A stretch of DNA of 64,000 bases from Halocynthiibacter sp. SDUM655004 (GTDB lineage: Bacteria > Pseudomonadota > Alphaproteobacteria > Rhodobacterales > Rhodobacteraceae). The position numbers and the translations under genes were made by a program. Of this stretch, positions 41,664 through 50,772 are shown piece after piece; the stretch's first letter is position 1; every line of letters starts with the position of its first letter. The notes under the pieces are model-generated. The model was not told the origin of the DNA and did no database searches. It saw only the letters and a list, made by a program, of their open reading frames with translations. Location: NCBI RefSeq assembly GCF_026015885.1, contig NZ_JAPDUG010000002.1, positions 1,054,001-1,118,000 on the forward strand, given 5' to 3'.

Positions 41664-42809
41664 ATGGAACTCATCGGCAACTGGTCTTATCCGACCACAA
41701 TCAAATTCGGCGCAGGCCGCATCTCCGAATTGGCAGAGGCATGTTTGGCGACGGGGATCACCAAGCCCCTGTTGGTGACAGATAAAGGTCTCGCAAGCCT
41801 TCCGATCACCACGGCTGCGCTTGACCTGCTCGAAGGCGCGGGACTTGGCCGCGGGCTTTTCTCTGAAGTAGACCCGAACCCTACAGAAAAGAACGCCGAA
41901 GCCGGCCTCAAAGTTTATCGCGAAGGCGGCTATGACGGTGTGATCGCATTCGGCGGCGGCTCTGGTCTTGATCTGGGCAAAGTCATTGCATTCATGTCCG
42001 GCCAAAGCCGACCGATCTGGGATTTCGAGGACATTGGCGATTGGTGGACCCGTGCCGATCCTGACGGTATCGCGCCTATTATCGCGGTTCCGACAACGGC
42101 AGGTACAGGTTCCGAAGTGGGCCGCGCAAGCGTCATCACCAATTCCGAAACCCACGAGAAAAAGATCATCTTCCATCCGAAAATTCTTCCAGCGGTTGTG
42201 ATCTGCGATCCTGAACTGACCGTTGGAATGCCCGGCTTCATCACAGCCGGAACGGGGATGGATGCCTTTGCCCATTGCTTGGAAGCCTATTCCTCGCCGC
42301 ACTACCACCCGATGAGCCAAGGTATAGCGCTTGAAGGGTTGCGGTTGGTTAAGGAAAATCTTCCCGTTGCCTTCAAAGACGGCACCAACATCGAGGCGCG
42401 CGCGCATATGATGTCGGCGGCAATGATGGGGGCTACGGCGTTTCAAAAGGGCCTCGGCGCGATACACGCCCTGAGCCACCCGATTGGCGCGATGTACAAC
42501 ACCCACCACGGCACGACGAACGCCGTTGTCATGCAGCCGGTTTTGCAGATGAACCGGCCCGCTATCGAAGATCGTATCGAGGCAGCAGCACGGTATCTTG
42601 GCATCGAGGGCGGCTTTGACGGGTTCTATGGCTTTGTCGGCGAGCTAAATCACACGCTCGGCATTCCCAAAAACCTGACCGAGCTGGGCATTTCCGACCC
42701 TGATCTTGATACGCTAGTTAAGGGCGCGTTGATTGATCCATCGACAGGTGGCAATCCAATTGAAATGACCGAATCCAATACTCGCGCCCTGTTTGAGGCT
42801 TGCTTCTAG
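41664..42809 (+). CDS. Iron-containing alcohol dehydrogenase
   Basis: 381 residues, group III (iron-dependent) ADH. NAD-binding region GYDGVIAFGGGSGLDLGKVI and AVPTTAGTGSEVGRASVI; metal ligands in GTGMDAFAHCLEAY (Asp and His), GAIHALSHPIGAMY (His) and NTHHGTTNAVVM (His). It is the last gene of the cluster and is followed by a strong GC hairpin. Oxidation of a hydroxyl group, possibly of the gamma-glutamylated substrate, before the aldehyde dehydrogenase step is inferred from position. Confidence 0.93.
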   Translation: MELIGNWSYPTTIKFGAGRISELAEACLATGITKPLLVTDKGLASLPITTAALDLLEGAGLGRGLFSEVDPNPTEKNAEAGLKVYREGGYDGVIAFGGGSGLDLGKVIAFMSGQSRPIWDFEDIGDWWTRADPDGIAPIIAVPTTAGTGSEVGRASVITNSETHEKKIIFHPKILPAVVICDPELTVGMPGFITAGTGMDAFAHCLEAYSSPHYHPMSQGIALEGLRLVKENLPVAFKDGTNIEARAHMMSAAMMGATAFQKGLGAIHALSHPIGAMYNTHHGTTNAVVMQPVLQMNRPAIEDRIEAAARYLGIEGGFDGFYGFVGELNHTLGIPKNLTELGISDPDLDTLVKGALIDPSTGGNPIEMTESNTRALFEACF

Positions 42810-42816
42810 GCATTTC

Positions 42817-42845
42817 GCCGCCGCCCTTGTTTGTTGGGCGGCGGC
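42817..42845 (+). terminator. Hairpin terminator after the alcohol dehydrogenase gene
   Basis: GCCGCCGCCC pairs perfectly with GGGCGGCGGC (ten pairs) around TTGTTTGTT, 7 bases after the stop. Only ATTTC follows, so the T-run is short. Confidence 0.65.
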
Positions 42846-42990
42846 ATTTCAGCAAAGACGTTGCGTAACTTTGTACTGATAAGAGTAAAAAATCAGGTAA
42901 TTCTTCCCGAATTCTTACCCTGAATCGGAATTTGATCTTCACAACCTGCGGCATTTTGCCTTAATTGGACTCCCAAATCGCGAGTCCTGA

Positions 42991-45801
42991 ATGAGCAAGC
43001 AGCCCAACATCGACACCTCTCCTCCCGTTTCAGACGAAATCCGCAAAACGACATGTTATATGTGTGCCTGTCGCTGCGGAATTAACGTCCATATGAAGGG
43101 CGGAAAAGTTGCCTATATTGAAGGCAGCCGCGATCACCCGATCAACAAAGGTGTGCTTTGCGCTAAGGGCTCTGCGGGTATCATGCAAGTCAATGCACCC
43201 TCGCGCTTAAGATCACCAATGAAGCGGGTTGGGCCGCGCGGTTCCGGCGAGTTTGAGGAGATAAGCTGGGACGAAGCGCTATCTCTTGCAACGAGCAGGC
43301 TCGGCAAAATCCGCAAGGAGGCGCCTGAAAAGCTCGCCTTTTTCACGGGCCGCGACCAGTCGCAAAGCTTTACATCACTTTGGGCGCAAAGCTTTGGCAC
43401 TCCGAACTATGCCGCGCATGGCGGGTTCTGTTCGGTTAATATGGCTGCTGCGGGCATATACACGATGGGCGGCGCGTTTTGGGAATTTGGACAGCCGGAC
43501 TGGGAACACACCAAGCTCTTGATGCTATTTGGCGTTGCTGAAGACCACGACTCCAACCCGATCAAAATGGGCCTTGGGAAGCTGAAGCAACGCGGGGCGA
43601 AGGTTATTGGCGTTAATCCGGTGCGGTCGGGTTATAATGCCATTGCCGATGAGTGGGTAGGCATCACGCCTGGGGCTGATGGCCTGTTCATCACATCATT
43701 GATCCACGAATTGCTCCGCGCGGGGAAAATCGATCTCGACTACCTCGCGCGCTACACCAATGCACCAGCTCTGCTCAATTCAGATCCGAATGATGCCGAG
43801 TTTGGCCTCTTCTTACGAGACGACGATGGCAAAATGCTTGTTATCGACCGCAAATCAGGGAAACCGACCGCCTTTGACAAAAAGGGCGTCCAGCCGGATT
43901 TGAGAGGCACACTCCGTCGTGCTGGGGTGACGCATGAGGCAGCGTTCCATTCGGTTGCCGAGACCTATCTCGCTCCCGAGTTTGCACCCGAAGCCGTTGC
44001 CGAACGCTGTGGAATTGAGCCGCAAACCATCCGACGGATTGCCGCCGAACTGGCTCGAGTCGCCTTTGACGAGGCGATTTCATTGCCTATTGAGTGGACC
44101 GACTTCCGAGGCGAAACCCACAGCGAGATGATCGGCCGCCCTGTCTCTTTCCACGCGATGCGCGGGATTTCGGCTCATGCGAACGGGTTTCAAACTTGCC
44201 GCGCGCTTCATATCCTTCAAATCCTGCTTGGCTCTGTTGAGGTTCCGGGCGGGTTTCGTTTCAAGCCGCCCTACCCTAAACCGGTTGAGGCCCACCCGAC
44301 TCCGCATTGCCAATCCAATCCGATGGCACCGCTTGATGGTCCTCACCTTGGGTTTGTGCGCGGGCCAGAGCACCTTGCTCTGAAGCCAGACGGCTCGGCC
44401 GCTCGGATCGACAAAGCGTTCACTTGGGAAAACCCAATGTCGAGTCACGGCTTGATGCATATGGTCATCTCGAACGCGCACGCAGGCGATCCCTACAAGA
44501 TCGATACGTTGTTCCTCTATATGGCAAACATGGCGTGGAACTCGTCGATGAACACCAAGTCAGTGATCGATATGCTCACCGACCGCGATGACAACGGCGA
44601 ATATGTCATCCCGAACATCATATACTCCGACGCCTATTCGTCAGAGATGGTGGCCTATGCCGATCTAATCCTTCCCGACACTACGTATCTTGAGCGCCAC
44701 GATTGCATATCACTGCTTGACCGCCCGATCTGCGAAGCCGATGCCGCTGCGGATGCAATTCGTTGGCCGGTCATCGAGCCGGATCGAGATGTACGAGGGT
44801 TTCAATCTGTTCTTTGTGACCTTGGCGCTCGGCTTGGTTTGCCGAATTTCACCAATCCGGACGGCAGCGCGAAATACAAGGATTATGCGGATTACATCGT
44901 TAATCACGAGCGCAAGCCCGGGATCGGCCCACTCTCCGCGTTTCGCGGCGATGGCACTGAAACAGGGCGCGGTAGTGTGAATTCCGAACAACTAGACCGC
45001 TATATCGAAAACGGGGGATTTGCCGTTACGCATATTCCGGATAGCGCGCGTTACTACAAGCCGTGGAATATGGAGTATCAGGAGTGGGCCGTTGGCATGG
45101 GGCTGTTTGATACGCCGCAGCCATACCTATTCTCGATCTATTCAGAACCAATGCGGAAATTTCAACTCGCCGCCGAAGGCCATGGAGAGCGCCAACCTCC
45201 TGATCACCTGAGAAAGCAGGTTCATGACGCCATGCGCCCACTCCCTGTTTGGGAAGAAGCAACCGACGACGAGGGGGGTGAATATCCACTTCACGCGCTA
45301 ACACAGCGGCCAATGGCCATGTATCACAGTTGGGGCAGTCAGAACGCGTGGCTGCGCCAAATTCACGGACGCAACCCGCTTTATGTCCCGACCAAAGTTT
45401 GGGAAGCGCACGGGTTTCAGGACGGAGACTGGGCGCGCGTCACGTCCCGCAGCGGCGAAATTGTGGTGCCTGTCGCCCATCAGGCCGCGCTTAATTCCAA
45501 TACTGTTTGGACGTGGAACGCGATCGGCAAGCGCAAGGGGGCATGGGCGCTAGATGACAATGCTCCAGAAGCGACAAAAGGATTCCTACTTAATCATCTG
45601 ATAGATGAGCTACTCCCCCCAAAAGGTGATGGCCTACGATACTCAAATTCCGATCCGGTAACCGGACAAGCCGCGTGGTTTGACCTGCGTGTTAAAATTG
45701 AAAAATGCGCCGCACCCGATGAGCCGCAACCCGCGTTCTCATCCCTCCGCTCGCCTGTCGGGAAGGGCCCAAAAGACCTAGCTTGGAAAGTCGGATCATG
45801 A
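42991..45801 (+). CDS. soeA: Sulfite dehydrogenase molybdopterin subunit SoeA
   Basis: 936 residues, molybdopterin oxidoreductase of the DMSO reductase superfamily. A [4Fe-4S] site is formed by C22, C25, C29 and C57 (TCYMCACRCG and GVLCAKGSAG). There is no Tat signal, so the enzyme faces the cytoplasm, as known for SoeABC. Further family landmarks are ISWDEALSLATSRLG, GVNPVRSGYNAIADEWVGI and a C-terminal dinucleotide-binding domain (WGSQNAWLRQIHG, WTWNAIGKRKG). Gene order with a four-cluster ferredoxin subunit and a DmsC-type anchor fits the cytoplasmic sulfite-oxidising complex of purple sulfur bacteria and roseobacters; thiosulfate or polysulfide reductase is the main alternative. A short hairpin (GGACTC and GAGTCC) sits at 42967-42987, right before the start codon, and the ribosome site is weak. 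Confidence 0.85.
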   Translation: MSKQPNIDTSPPVSDEIRKTTCYMCACRCGINVHMKGGKVAYIEGSRDHPINKGVLCAKGSAGIMQVNAPSRLRSPMKRVGPRGSGEFEEISWDEALSLATSRLGKIRKEAPEKLAFFTGRDQSQSFTSLWAQSFGTPNYAAHGGFCSVNMAAAGIYTMGGAFWEFGQPDWEHTKLLMLFGVAEDHDSNPIKMGLGKLKQRGAKVIGVNPVRSGYNAIADEWVGITPGADGLFITSLIHELLRAGKIDLDYLARYTNAPALLNSDPNDAEFGLFLRDDDGKMLVIDRKSGKPTAFDKKGVQPDLRGTLRRAGVTHEAAFHSVAETYLAPEFAPEAVAERCGIEPQTIRRIAAELARVAFDEAISLPIEWTDFRGETHSEMIGRPVSFHAMRGISAHANGFQTCRALHILQILLGSVEVPGGFRFKPPYPKPVEAHPTPHCQSNPMAPLDGPHLGFVRGPEHLALKPDGSAARIDKAFTWENPMSSHGLMHMVISNAHAGDPYKIDTLFLYMANMAWNSSMNTKSVIDMLTDRDDNGEYVIPNIIYSDAYSSEMVAYADLILPDTTYLERHDCISLLDRPICEADAAADAIRWPVIEPDRDVRGFQSVLCDLGARLGLPNFTNPDGSAKYKDYADYIVNHERKPGIGPLSAFRGDGTETGRGSVNSEQLDRYIENGGFAVTHIPDSARYYKPWNMEYQEWAVGMGLFDTPQPYLFSIYSEPMRKFQLAAEGHGERQPPDHLRKQVHDAMRPLPVWEEATDDEGGEYPLHALTQRPMAMYHSWGSQNAWLRQIHGRNPLYVPTKVWEAHGFQDGDWARVTSRSGEIVVPVAHQAALNSNTVWTWNAIGKRKGAWALDDNAPEATKGFLLNHLIDELLPPKGDGLRYSNSDPVTGQAAWFDLRVKIEKCAAPDEPQPAFSSLRSPVGKGPKDLAWKVGS

Positions 45802-46541
45802 CGGAGCTTCCAACATCTACAGACCGCAAGCTCGGGCTTGTTATTGACCTTGATACCTGTGTTGGCTGCCATGCATGCGTTGTGTCGTGCAAAGGCTGGA
45901 ACACCGAGAACTATGGCGCTCCGCTGTCGGATCAGGATGCTTACGGTGCAGCTCCGCAAGGCACATTCCTCAATCGCGTGCATACCTATGAGGTGCAGCC
46001 GCCCGAAGGCGCGGCGCAAACGGTACATTTCCCGAAATCCTGCTTGCATTGCGACGACGCTCCCTGTGTTACCGTTTGCCCAACAGGCGCAAGCTATAAG
46101 CGCAGCGAGGACGGCATCGTATTGGTGAACGAAAATGACTGTATCGGTTGCGGGCTATGCGCTTGGGCCTGTCCTTATGGCGCGCGAGAGTTGGATCAAG
46201 CCGCAGGTGTCATGAAGAAATGCACCCTTTGCGTTGACCGTATCTACAACGAAAATCTTCCTGAAGAGGACCGCGTCCCAGCCTGCGTACGCACTTGCCC
46301 TGCGGGGGCGCGTCATTTCGGTGATTTCGCCGATCCGGAAAGCAATGTATCGCAGCTTAGTAGAGAGCGCGGCGGGATGGACTTGATGCCGGAACTAGGC
46401 ACAAATCCGGTTAACAAATACTTGCCCCCTCGCCCCAAACAAACCGAAGAAATTGATATCTTGGCCCCCTTCCTCACACCCGTTGCCGAGGAGCCGAAAG
46501 GCTTTTTGAAATGGCTCGATAAAGCACTCGGAGGGGACTGA
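45798..46541 (+). CDS. soeB: Sulfite dehydrogenase iron-sulfur subunit SoeB
   Basis: 247 residues. The four cysteine groups of a DmsB/PsrB-type electron carrier are visible: CVGCHACVVSCKGW, CLHCDDAPCVTVCPTGA, CIGCGLCAWACPYGA and KKCTLCVDRI with CVRTCPAGA. It passes electrons from SoeA to the membrane anchor. The ATG at 45798 overlaps the soeA stop (ATGA); a TTG five codons earlier is less likely. The last base of its stop region overlaps the next start. Confidence 0.92.
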   Translation: MTELPTSTDRKLGLVIDLDTCVGCHACVVSCKGWNTENYGAPLSDQDAYGAAPQGTFLNRVHTYEVQPPEGAAQTVHFPKSCLHCDDAPCVTVCPTGASYKRSEDGIVLVNENDCIGCGLCAWACPYGARELDQAAGVMKKCTLCVDRIYNENLPEEDRVPACVRTCPAGARHFGDFADPESNVSQLSRERGGMDLMPELGTNPVNKYLPPRPKQTEEIDILAPFLTPVAEEPKGFLKWLDKALGGD

Positions 46542-47413
46542 TGCATCCAGCACCTTCTGTCATCTTCTTTACCGTTTTCTCCGGTATGGGGTTCGGGCTT
46601 CTGGCCTTTCTTGGGCTAGGGTTTCCGGCGGTTACAGGGCTATTGGCGTTCGCAATGTACACCATCGGGTTCGGCTTTGCTGTCGGAGGTTTGCTGGCCT
46701 CGACGTTCCACCTTGGCAATCCGAAAAACGCGCTTAAGGCGTTCTCGCAGTGGCGGACAAGCTGGCTCTCGCGCGAGGCTGTTCTATCGGTTGCAGCGCT
46801 CCTCATGATGGCAGTGTTTGCAATTGGCGCAATATTCGCGGGGGTGCATTTCACGATAGTCGGTATCGTGGGGGCTGCACTCTGTATTGCGACTGTGTTC
46901 TCCACCTCGATGATCTATGCGCAACTCAAAACGGTGCCGCGCTGGAACCACGTCACAACGCCTTTGCTGTTTCTCCTTCTGTCAGTGACGGGTGGCGCGC
47001 TTCTGGCGGGTCAGGTTAGCTTTGCTCTGCCGATGCTCATTGCAACGGGCGCAGTTCAGGCCCTGACGTGGTATCTTGGTGATAGTCGCTTTGCGCAGCG
47101 GGGTAGCACAATCGAAACCGCAACTGGCCTTGGAATGATAGGTAAGACGCGCCAATTTGAGCCGCCTCATACCGGCGGGAACTACCTGCTTAACGAAATG
47201 GTTTATGTCATTGGGCGGAAGCATTCGATGCGGCTTCGGGTGATAGCCATCACGCTGATGTCGCCCGTACCATTCGCGCTATTGCTCTTGCCACACAATC
47301 ACATTTGGGCCGCGTTGGCAGTTCTTTCGCATATCATTGGTGTCGTCGCGTCGCGCTGGTTGTTCTTTGCAGAGGCCGAACATGTTGTCGGTCTTTACTA
47401 CGACAAGCGCTAA
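46541..47413 (+). CDS. soeC: Sulfite dehydrogenase membrane anchor SoeC (DmsC-type)
   Basis: 290 residues with about eight membrane helices, DmsC family. Recognisable: PSVIFFTVFSGMGFGLLAFL, STFHLGNPKNALKAFSQWRT (the conserved LG-P-x-x-A region) and SWLSREAVLSVAALL. It hands electrons to the quinone pool. A strong hairpin terminator follows 4 bases after the stop. The ATG overlaps soeB's stop (TGATG). Confidence 0.9.
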   Translation: MHPAPSVIFFTVFSGMGFGLLAFLGLGFPAVTGLLAFAMYTIGFGFAVGGLLASTFHLGNPKNALKAFSQWRTSWLSREAVLSVAALLMMAVFAIGAIFAGVHFTIVGIVGAALCIATVFSTSMIYAQLKTVPRWNHVTTPLLFLLLSVTGGALLAGQVSFALPMLIATGAVQALTWYLGDSRFAQRGSTIETATGLGMIGKTRQFEPPHTGGNYLLNEMVYVIGRKHSMRLRVIAITLMSPVPFALLLLPHNHIWAALAVLSHIIGVVASRWLFFAEAEHVVGLYYDKR

Positions 47414-47416
47414 CAA

Positions 47417-47442
47417 AAACGCCGCCATCTCTGGCGGCGTTT
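47417..47442. terminator. Bidirectional terminator between soeC and nhaA
   Basis: AAACGCCGCCA and TGGCGGCGTTT form an 11-bp perfect stem with loop TCTC. T-rich stretches on both sides (TTTC on plus, TTTTTG on minus) allow it to serve both convergent genes. Confidence 0.88.
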
Positions 47443-47458
47443 TCAGTTTTCTGTCCGG

Positions 47459-48832
47459 TTACTCGGGCTTCGGTTTGCCTGTTATGTAAAGCCAGAAGAA
47501 GCCGCAAAGCCCTGCGATCAACGACGCAAACAAAATGCCTGTTTTGGCCATCAACAAGAGCTCCGGTGACTCGGCAAAGGCCAGCTGCGCCACAAAGATC
47601 GACATGGTAAAGCCGATACCCGCGAGCAGCGAAGCGCCAGCAAGTTGGGTAAACCGTGTATCTTTCGGCAGTTCAGCAATGCCAAGTTTGATCACCAACC
47701 AGCTTGCCCCAGTGATGCCGACGAACTTCCCGACGATCAGGCCGAGCGATACACCCATCATCACCGGATGCGTCAGCATATCGCCGAAGGTGGACAGCTC
47801 TATCGGAACACCAGCGTTTGCCAGCGCGAAGATCGGAATAACGAGGAAGGCCGATGGCAAATGCCAGATATGCTCAAGCCGCTGCAGCGGGGTTTCGACA
47901 GCAAGAACACTGTTCTCAAGCGCCTGAACTTCGGTGCGTAGCGCAACGTTGGTCATGATGCTTTGGCCCGGTTCATGGCTCTCGTCAAATCGCTGCATGA
48001 TACCTTTAACATGGGTGCTGAACCGATCCGGGTCATATTTCGGGATGGCCGGAACGGACATCGCGCCAAGAACACCCGCAATCGTAGCGTGCACGCCAGA
48101 AAGCAACATTGCGTACCACATAAGGACAGCAACAAGGAAATAAGGGATCGGGTTGCGCACGCCAAAGCGGTTCAATGCAATCAGCATCGCAAAGAACACG
48201 CCAACCATAGCAAGCGGCCCCATAGCAATTTCGCTGGTATAGAACAGCGCGATCACCGTCACCGCACCAAGGTCATCCACAATGGCAAGCGCCACAAGAA
48301 ATGTCACCAGCGCCTTGGGAACACGTGACCCGAGAAGCGCCATAACACCAACGGCGAATGCGATATCGGTCGCCATCGGAATACCCCAGCCTGCTGCTGC
48401 AGGGCCAGTTGGGTTCAAAGCGAAGTAAAACAGCGCAGGAACAACCATACCACCAATGGCCGCAACAATCGGCAGGATTGCGTTGCGGGGTTCGGCAAGT
48501 TCGCCAACAAGAAATTCGCGTTTAAGCTCTAGCCCGACAACGAAAAAGAAGATCGCCATCAGCGCGTCATTGATGAAATGAGCAAGGGACAGTTTGAGTT
48601 CCCATTCGCCAAATCCGACTTTCAAATACGTGTGCAGAAAGTCGTCATAAGCCTCGGCGAACGGTCCGTTTGCGATGATAAGCGCAACAACGGCCATAAC
48701 CATGAGCAACAAGCCGGATGAGGTTTGTCGATGAAGAAACTCTTCAAAAGGAGAGTAGACCTTTGCCAGACTCCGCTCCCACGGGGCAACATTCACGCCT
48801 TCGCCTTCAAGTTTCTGTTTATGATTTGCCAT
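47459..48832 (-). CDS. nhaA: Na+/H+ antiporter NhaA
   Basis: 457 residues, somewhat longer than E. coli NhaA. About 12 membrane helices. Key motifs: LSLAHFINDALMAIFFFVVG, then PMATDIAFAVGVMALLGSRV carrying the paired sodium-binding aspartates with ALAIVDDLGAVTVIALFYT (the DD pair near residue 190). It exports Na+ in exchange for protons and keeps pH, as suits a marine bacterium. The N-terminus is extended with QTSSGLLLMVMAVVALI. It starts after AAGG and is divergent from nothing closer than 114 bases. A conserved accessory to SoeABC is not implied. Confidence 0.95.
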   Translation of the reverse strand: MANHKQKLEGEGVNVAPWERSLAKVYSPFEEFLHRQTSSGLLLMVMAVVALIIANGPFAEAYDDFLHTYLKVGFGEWELKLSLAHFINDALMAIFFFVVGLELKREFLVGELAEPRNAILPIVAAIGGMVVPALFYFALNPTGPAAAGWGIPMATDIAFAVGVMALLGSRVPKALVTFLVALAIVDDLGAVTVIALFYTSEIAMGPLAMVGVFFAMLIALNRFGVRNPIPYFLVAVLMWYAMLLSGVHATIAGVLGAMSVPAIPKYDPDRFSTHVKGIMQRFDESHEPGQSIMTNVALRTEVQALENSVLAVETPLQRLEHIWHLPSAFLVIPIFALANAGVPIELSTFGDMLTHPVMMGVSLGLIVGKFVGITGASWLVIKLGIAELPKDTRFTQLAGASLLAGIGFTMSIFVAQLAFAESPELLLMAKTGILFASLIAGLCGFFWLYITGKPKPE

Positions 48833-48946
48833 ATCCCGCCTTCTGTTGTTCTGGTGATTGAGTTTCGAGCCCGTTCAACTCGTTCTCATGATGTCAGGTA
48901 TTCCCAATTATCTAGAAAGTAATTGGCCATTTTCAATGTTTAACAT

Positions 48947-50596
48947 CTAAATAGGCGTCGCGTCGAAATCTTTGAATTTTGCCATGAGCGCCTCCGTGTC
49001 CTCCGCGGTCCAATTATCTGGATTAAGGACGGAAATCCAGCCTCGGATATAATCATCCGGGCCAAAGGTATGGCCGAAGCCCGCAGGGACAGTTGTGGCC
49101 ATTGGGATGTCGAATGCGATCTGGATAAAGGTCACAATCGGCACCCATCGCAGATACGACGAAACATCATATCCGCGTTCGCCAAGGAGCCACTCCGGTC
49201 TGGCGAAGGCCAAACTTGGAGCAAAAAAGCTCATTGGATCGCTCGGATGCTGGATATAAACGATGCGGAGCGGGCCCCAAGGCGTATCATCTCCTACAGT
49301 AAATCCCTTGTGGGTCATGAACCGGATGTAGGACGAATCTCGGAAGATCGGCTGCCATGCTGGTGATCCCGGCTCTCTTGTGCGCGTGACTTGCGGCCAA
49401 GTGTGGCTCGCAAATGGTGGCCCCGCCCAAAGCGCACCATCAATCGGGTCCGCAAGCATTGAGATCAGATCGACCGCATCTTCAGACCCGAGGGCACCGA
49501 GCGATAGGCCAAACAGAAACAGCTCCGGTCTGTTGTCTGTTGGCATTTTGGTCCAATGCGCATAGACCTTCTCGAAAAGAGCAACTGCAGATTCACGTGC
49601 TAGGTCTGGCTCAACCAGCAGCGTCATCCAACTTGGTGTGTAGGAATATTGCATAGACACAACCGCCACATCCCCATGCAAAATAAAGGGCAAGGTCGAC
49701 ATTGCGGAAGGGTCTAGCCAGCCAGTTCCAGTCGGGGTTGCGACGATAAGTGTCTTGCGCTCAAACCCACCTGTGCGGATCAACTCATCAAGTGCAATCT
49801 GTGCCCGTTCCTCTAGGGTTTCTCCGGTATTGTACCCTGCATAAACGCGGATTGGCTGCGTGGCAGGAAGGCCCGTAAATGCCTCAATCTCCGCTCGGTC
49901 CGGCCCCGAGGTCAGAAACAGCTTCCCGTTTCGGCCAATATCATCCCACTCGATAAGGGATGCAGTTGTACCGTCTATGCCTTTGATGAGCGGCTCTTGG
50001 AGGCCGGAATCCTGAGTTTCATTTATTGCCGCAAAGACCTCGTCCATCATCCTGATGCCTGTCCGCAGGAGCAGGCCGTTGATCGATGTATAAAGAATGA
50101 ACAGCACAACCAGCGATCCCACAAAAACCGACAACCGCTGCGGGAACGCCCTGTTGATCCAACGCGCCGCAAGCGCACAAAGTGTAATAACAAGACGCGT
50201 TAGCCCAATGACAACTAGGGCGGTGACAATAGCAATCGCGGTAACTGTAAATGGATAGCCTGAATCCACAGGCTCCATCTCCATCAGCTCTCGGACTGAA
50301 TTTTGCCAGACGGCCATTTGGCGCAAGGTCCACGCAGTCACGCCAACTAGAATTGCTAGCGCGACCCGAGACAACATAGTTGCGGCTTTTCCCGTGATCT
50401 CTTTGATCTCAAGAAAGCGCCAGAGCATAGTCAGCGCAATACCGCCAACATATCCAACCGCGAAGGCGATCCCGCCCAATACGCCTTGCACCATATGGTC
50501 ACGCGGCAAGAGAGACGGTGTTAGGGATGCGCAAAAGAATAACAGCCCCACAATAAGGCCGGTTGTCGGGAAAGATCTGGCAATCCGAAACAGCAT
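48947..50596 (-). CDS. Membrane alpha/beta hydrolase (DUF2319 type)
   Basis: 549 residues from the ATG at 50596 (GAGGG 5 bases upstream); a TTG eight codons earlier is less likely. Four to five membrane helices (about residues 8-190) precede a cytoplasmic or periplasmic alpha/beta-hydrolase domain with the nucleophile elbow LFGLSLGALGSED (Ser near 365) and an N-terminal hallmark SLTPSLLPRDHMVQGVLGGI. That N-terminal sequence is typical of the two-domain family annotated alpha/beta-hydrolase family with N-terminal transmembrane part. Function unknown; lipase or esterase activity is plausible. Confidence 0.85.
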   Translation of the reverse strand: MLFRIARSFPTTGLIVGLLFFCASLTPSLLPRDHMVQGVLGGIAFAVGYVGGIALTMLWRFLEIKEITGKAATMLSRVALAILVGVTAWTLRQMAVWQNSVRELMEMEPVDSGYPFTVTAIAIVTALVVIGLTRLVITLCALAARWINRAFPQRLSVFVGSLVVLFILYTSINGLLLRTGIRMMDEVFAAINETQDSGLQEPLIKGIDGTTASLIEWDDIGRNGKLFLTSGPDRAEIEAFTGLPATQPIRVYAGYNTGETLEERAQIALDELIRTGGFERKTLIVATPTGTGWLDPSAMSTLPFILHGDVAVVSMQYSYTPSWMTLLVEPDLARESAVALFEKVYAHWTKMPTDNRPELFLFGLSLGALGSEDAVDLISMLADPIDGALWAGPPFASHTWPQVTRTREPGSPAWQPIFRDSSYIRFMTHKGFTVGDDTPWGPLRIVYIQHPSDPMSFFAPSLAFARPEWLLGERGYDVSSYLRWVPIVTFIQIAFDIPMATTVPAGFGHTFGPDDYIRGWISVLNPDNWTAEDTEALMAKFKDFDATPI

Positions 50597-50772
50597 TCTT
50601 GCCCTCGGTTCAAGGCTCAATTGGAAGTGCGGCTGCTGCGCACATTACCAACCCAGCTTACGTGTGCCAGCCAAATCTGCTGTCGAAGCTCCAGAAAAAC
50701 TTGGCGCGAAGCCCGCAAACAGACTCCGCGCCCGCTCCAGGCCCATTGGAGCGTTAACTCAAATGTTCTTTG

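Noticed and set aside
39686-41680. 664-codon open frame on the minus strand over the GS-like and ALDH genes
   Set aside because: Antisense of two well-supported genes, no ribosome site and no recognisable family; caused by GC-biased third positions.
42991-47413. Formate dehydrogenase or nitrate reductase operon
   Set aside because: No Tat signal on the catalytic subunit and a DmsC-type anchor; gene order and subunit sizes fit SoeABC better.
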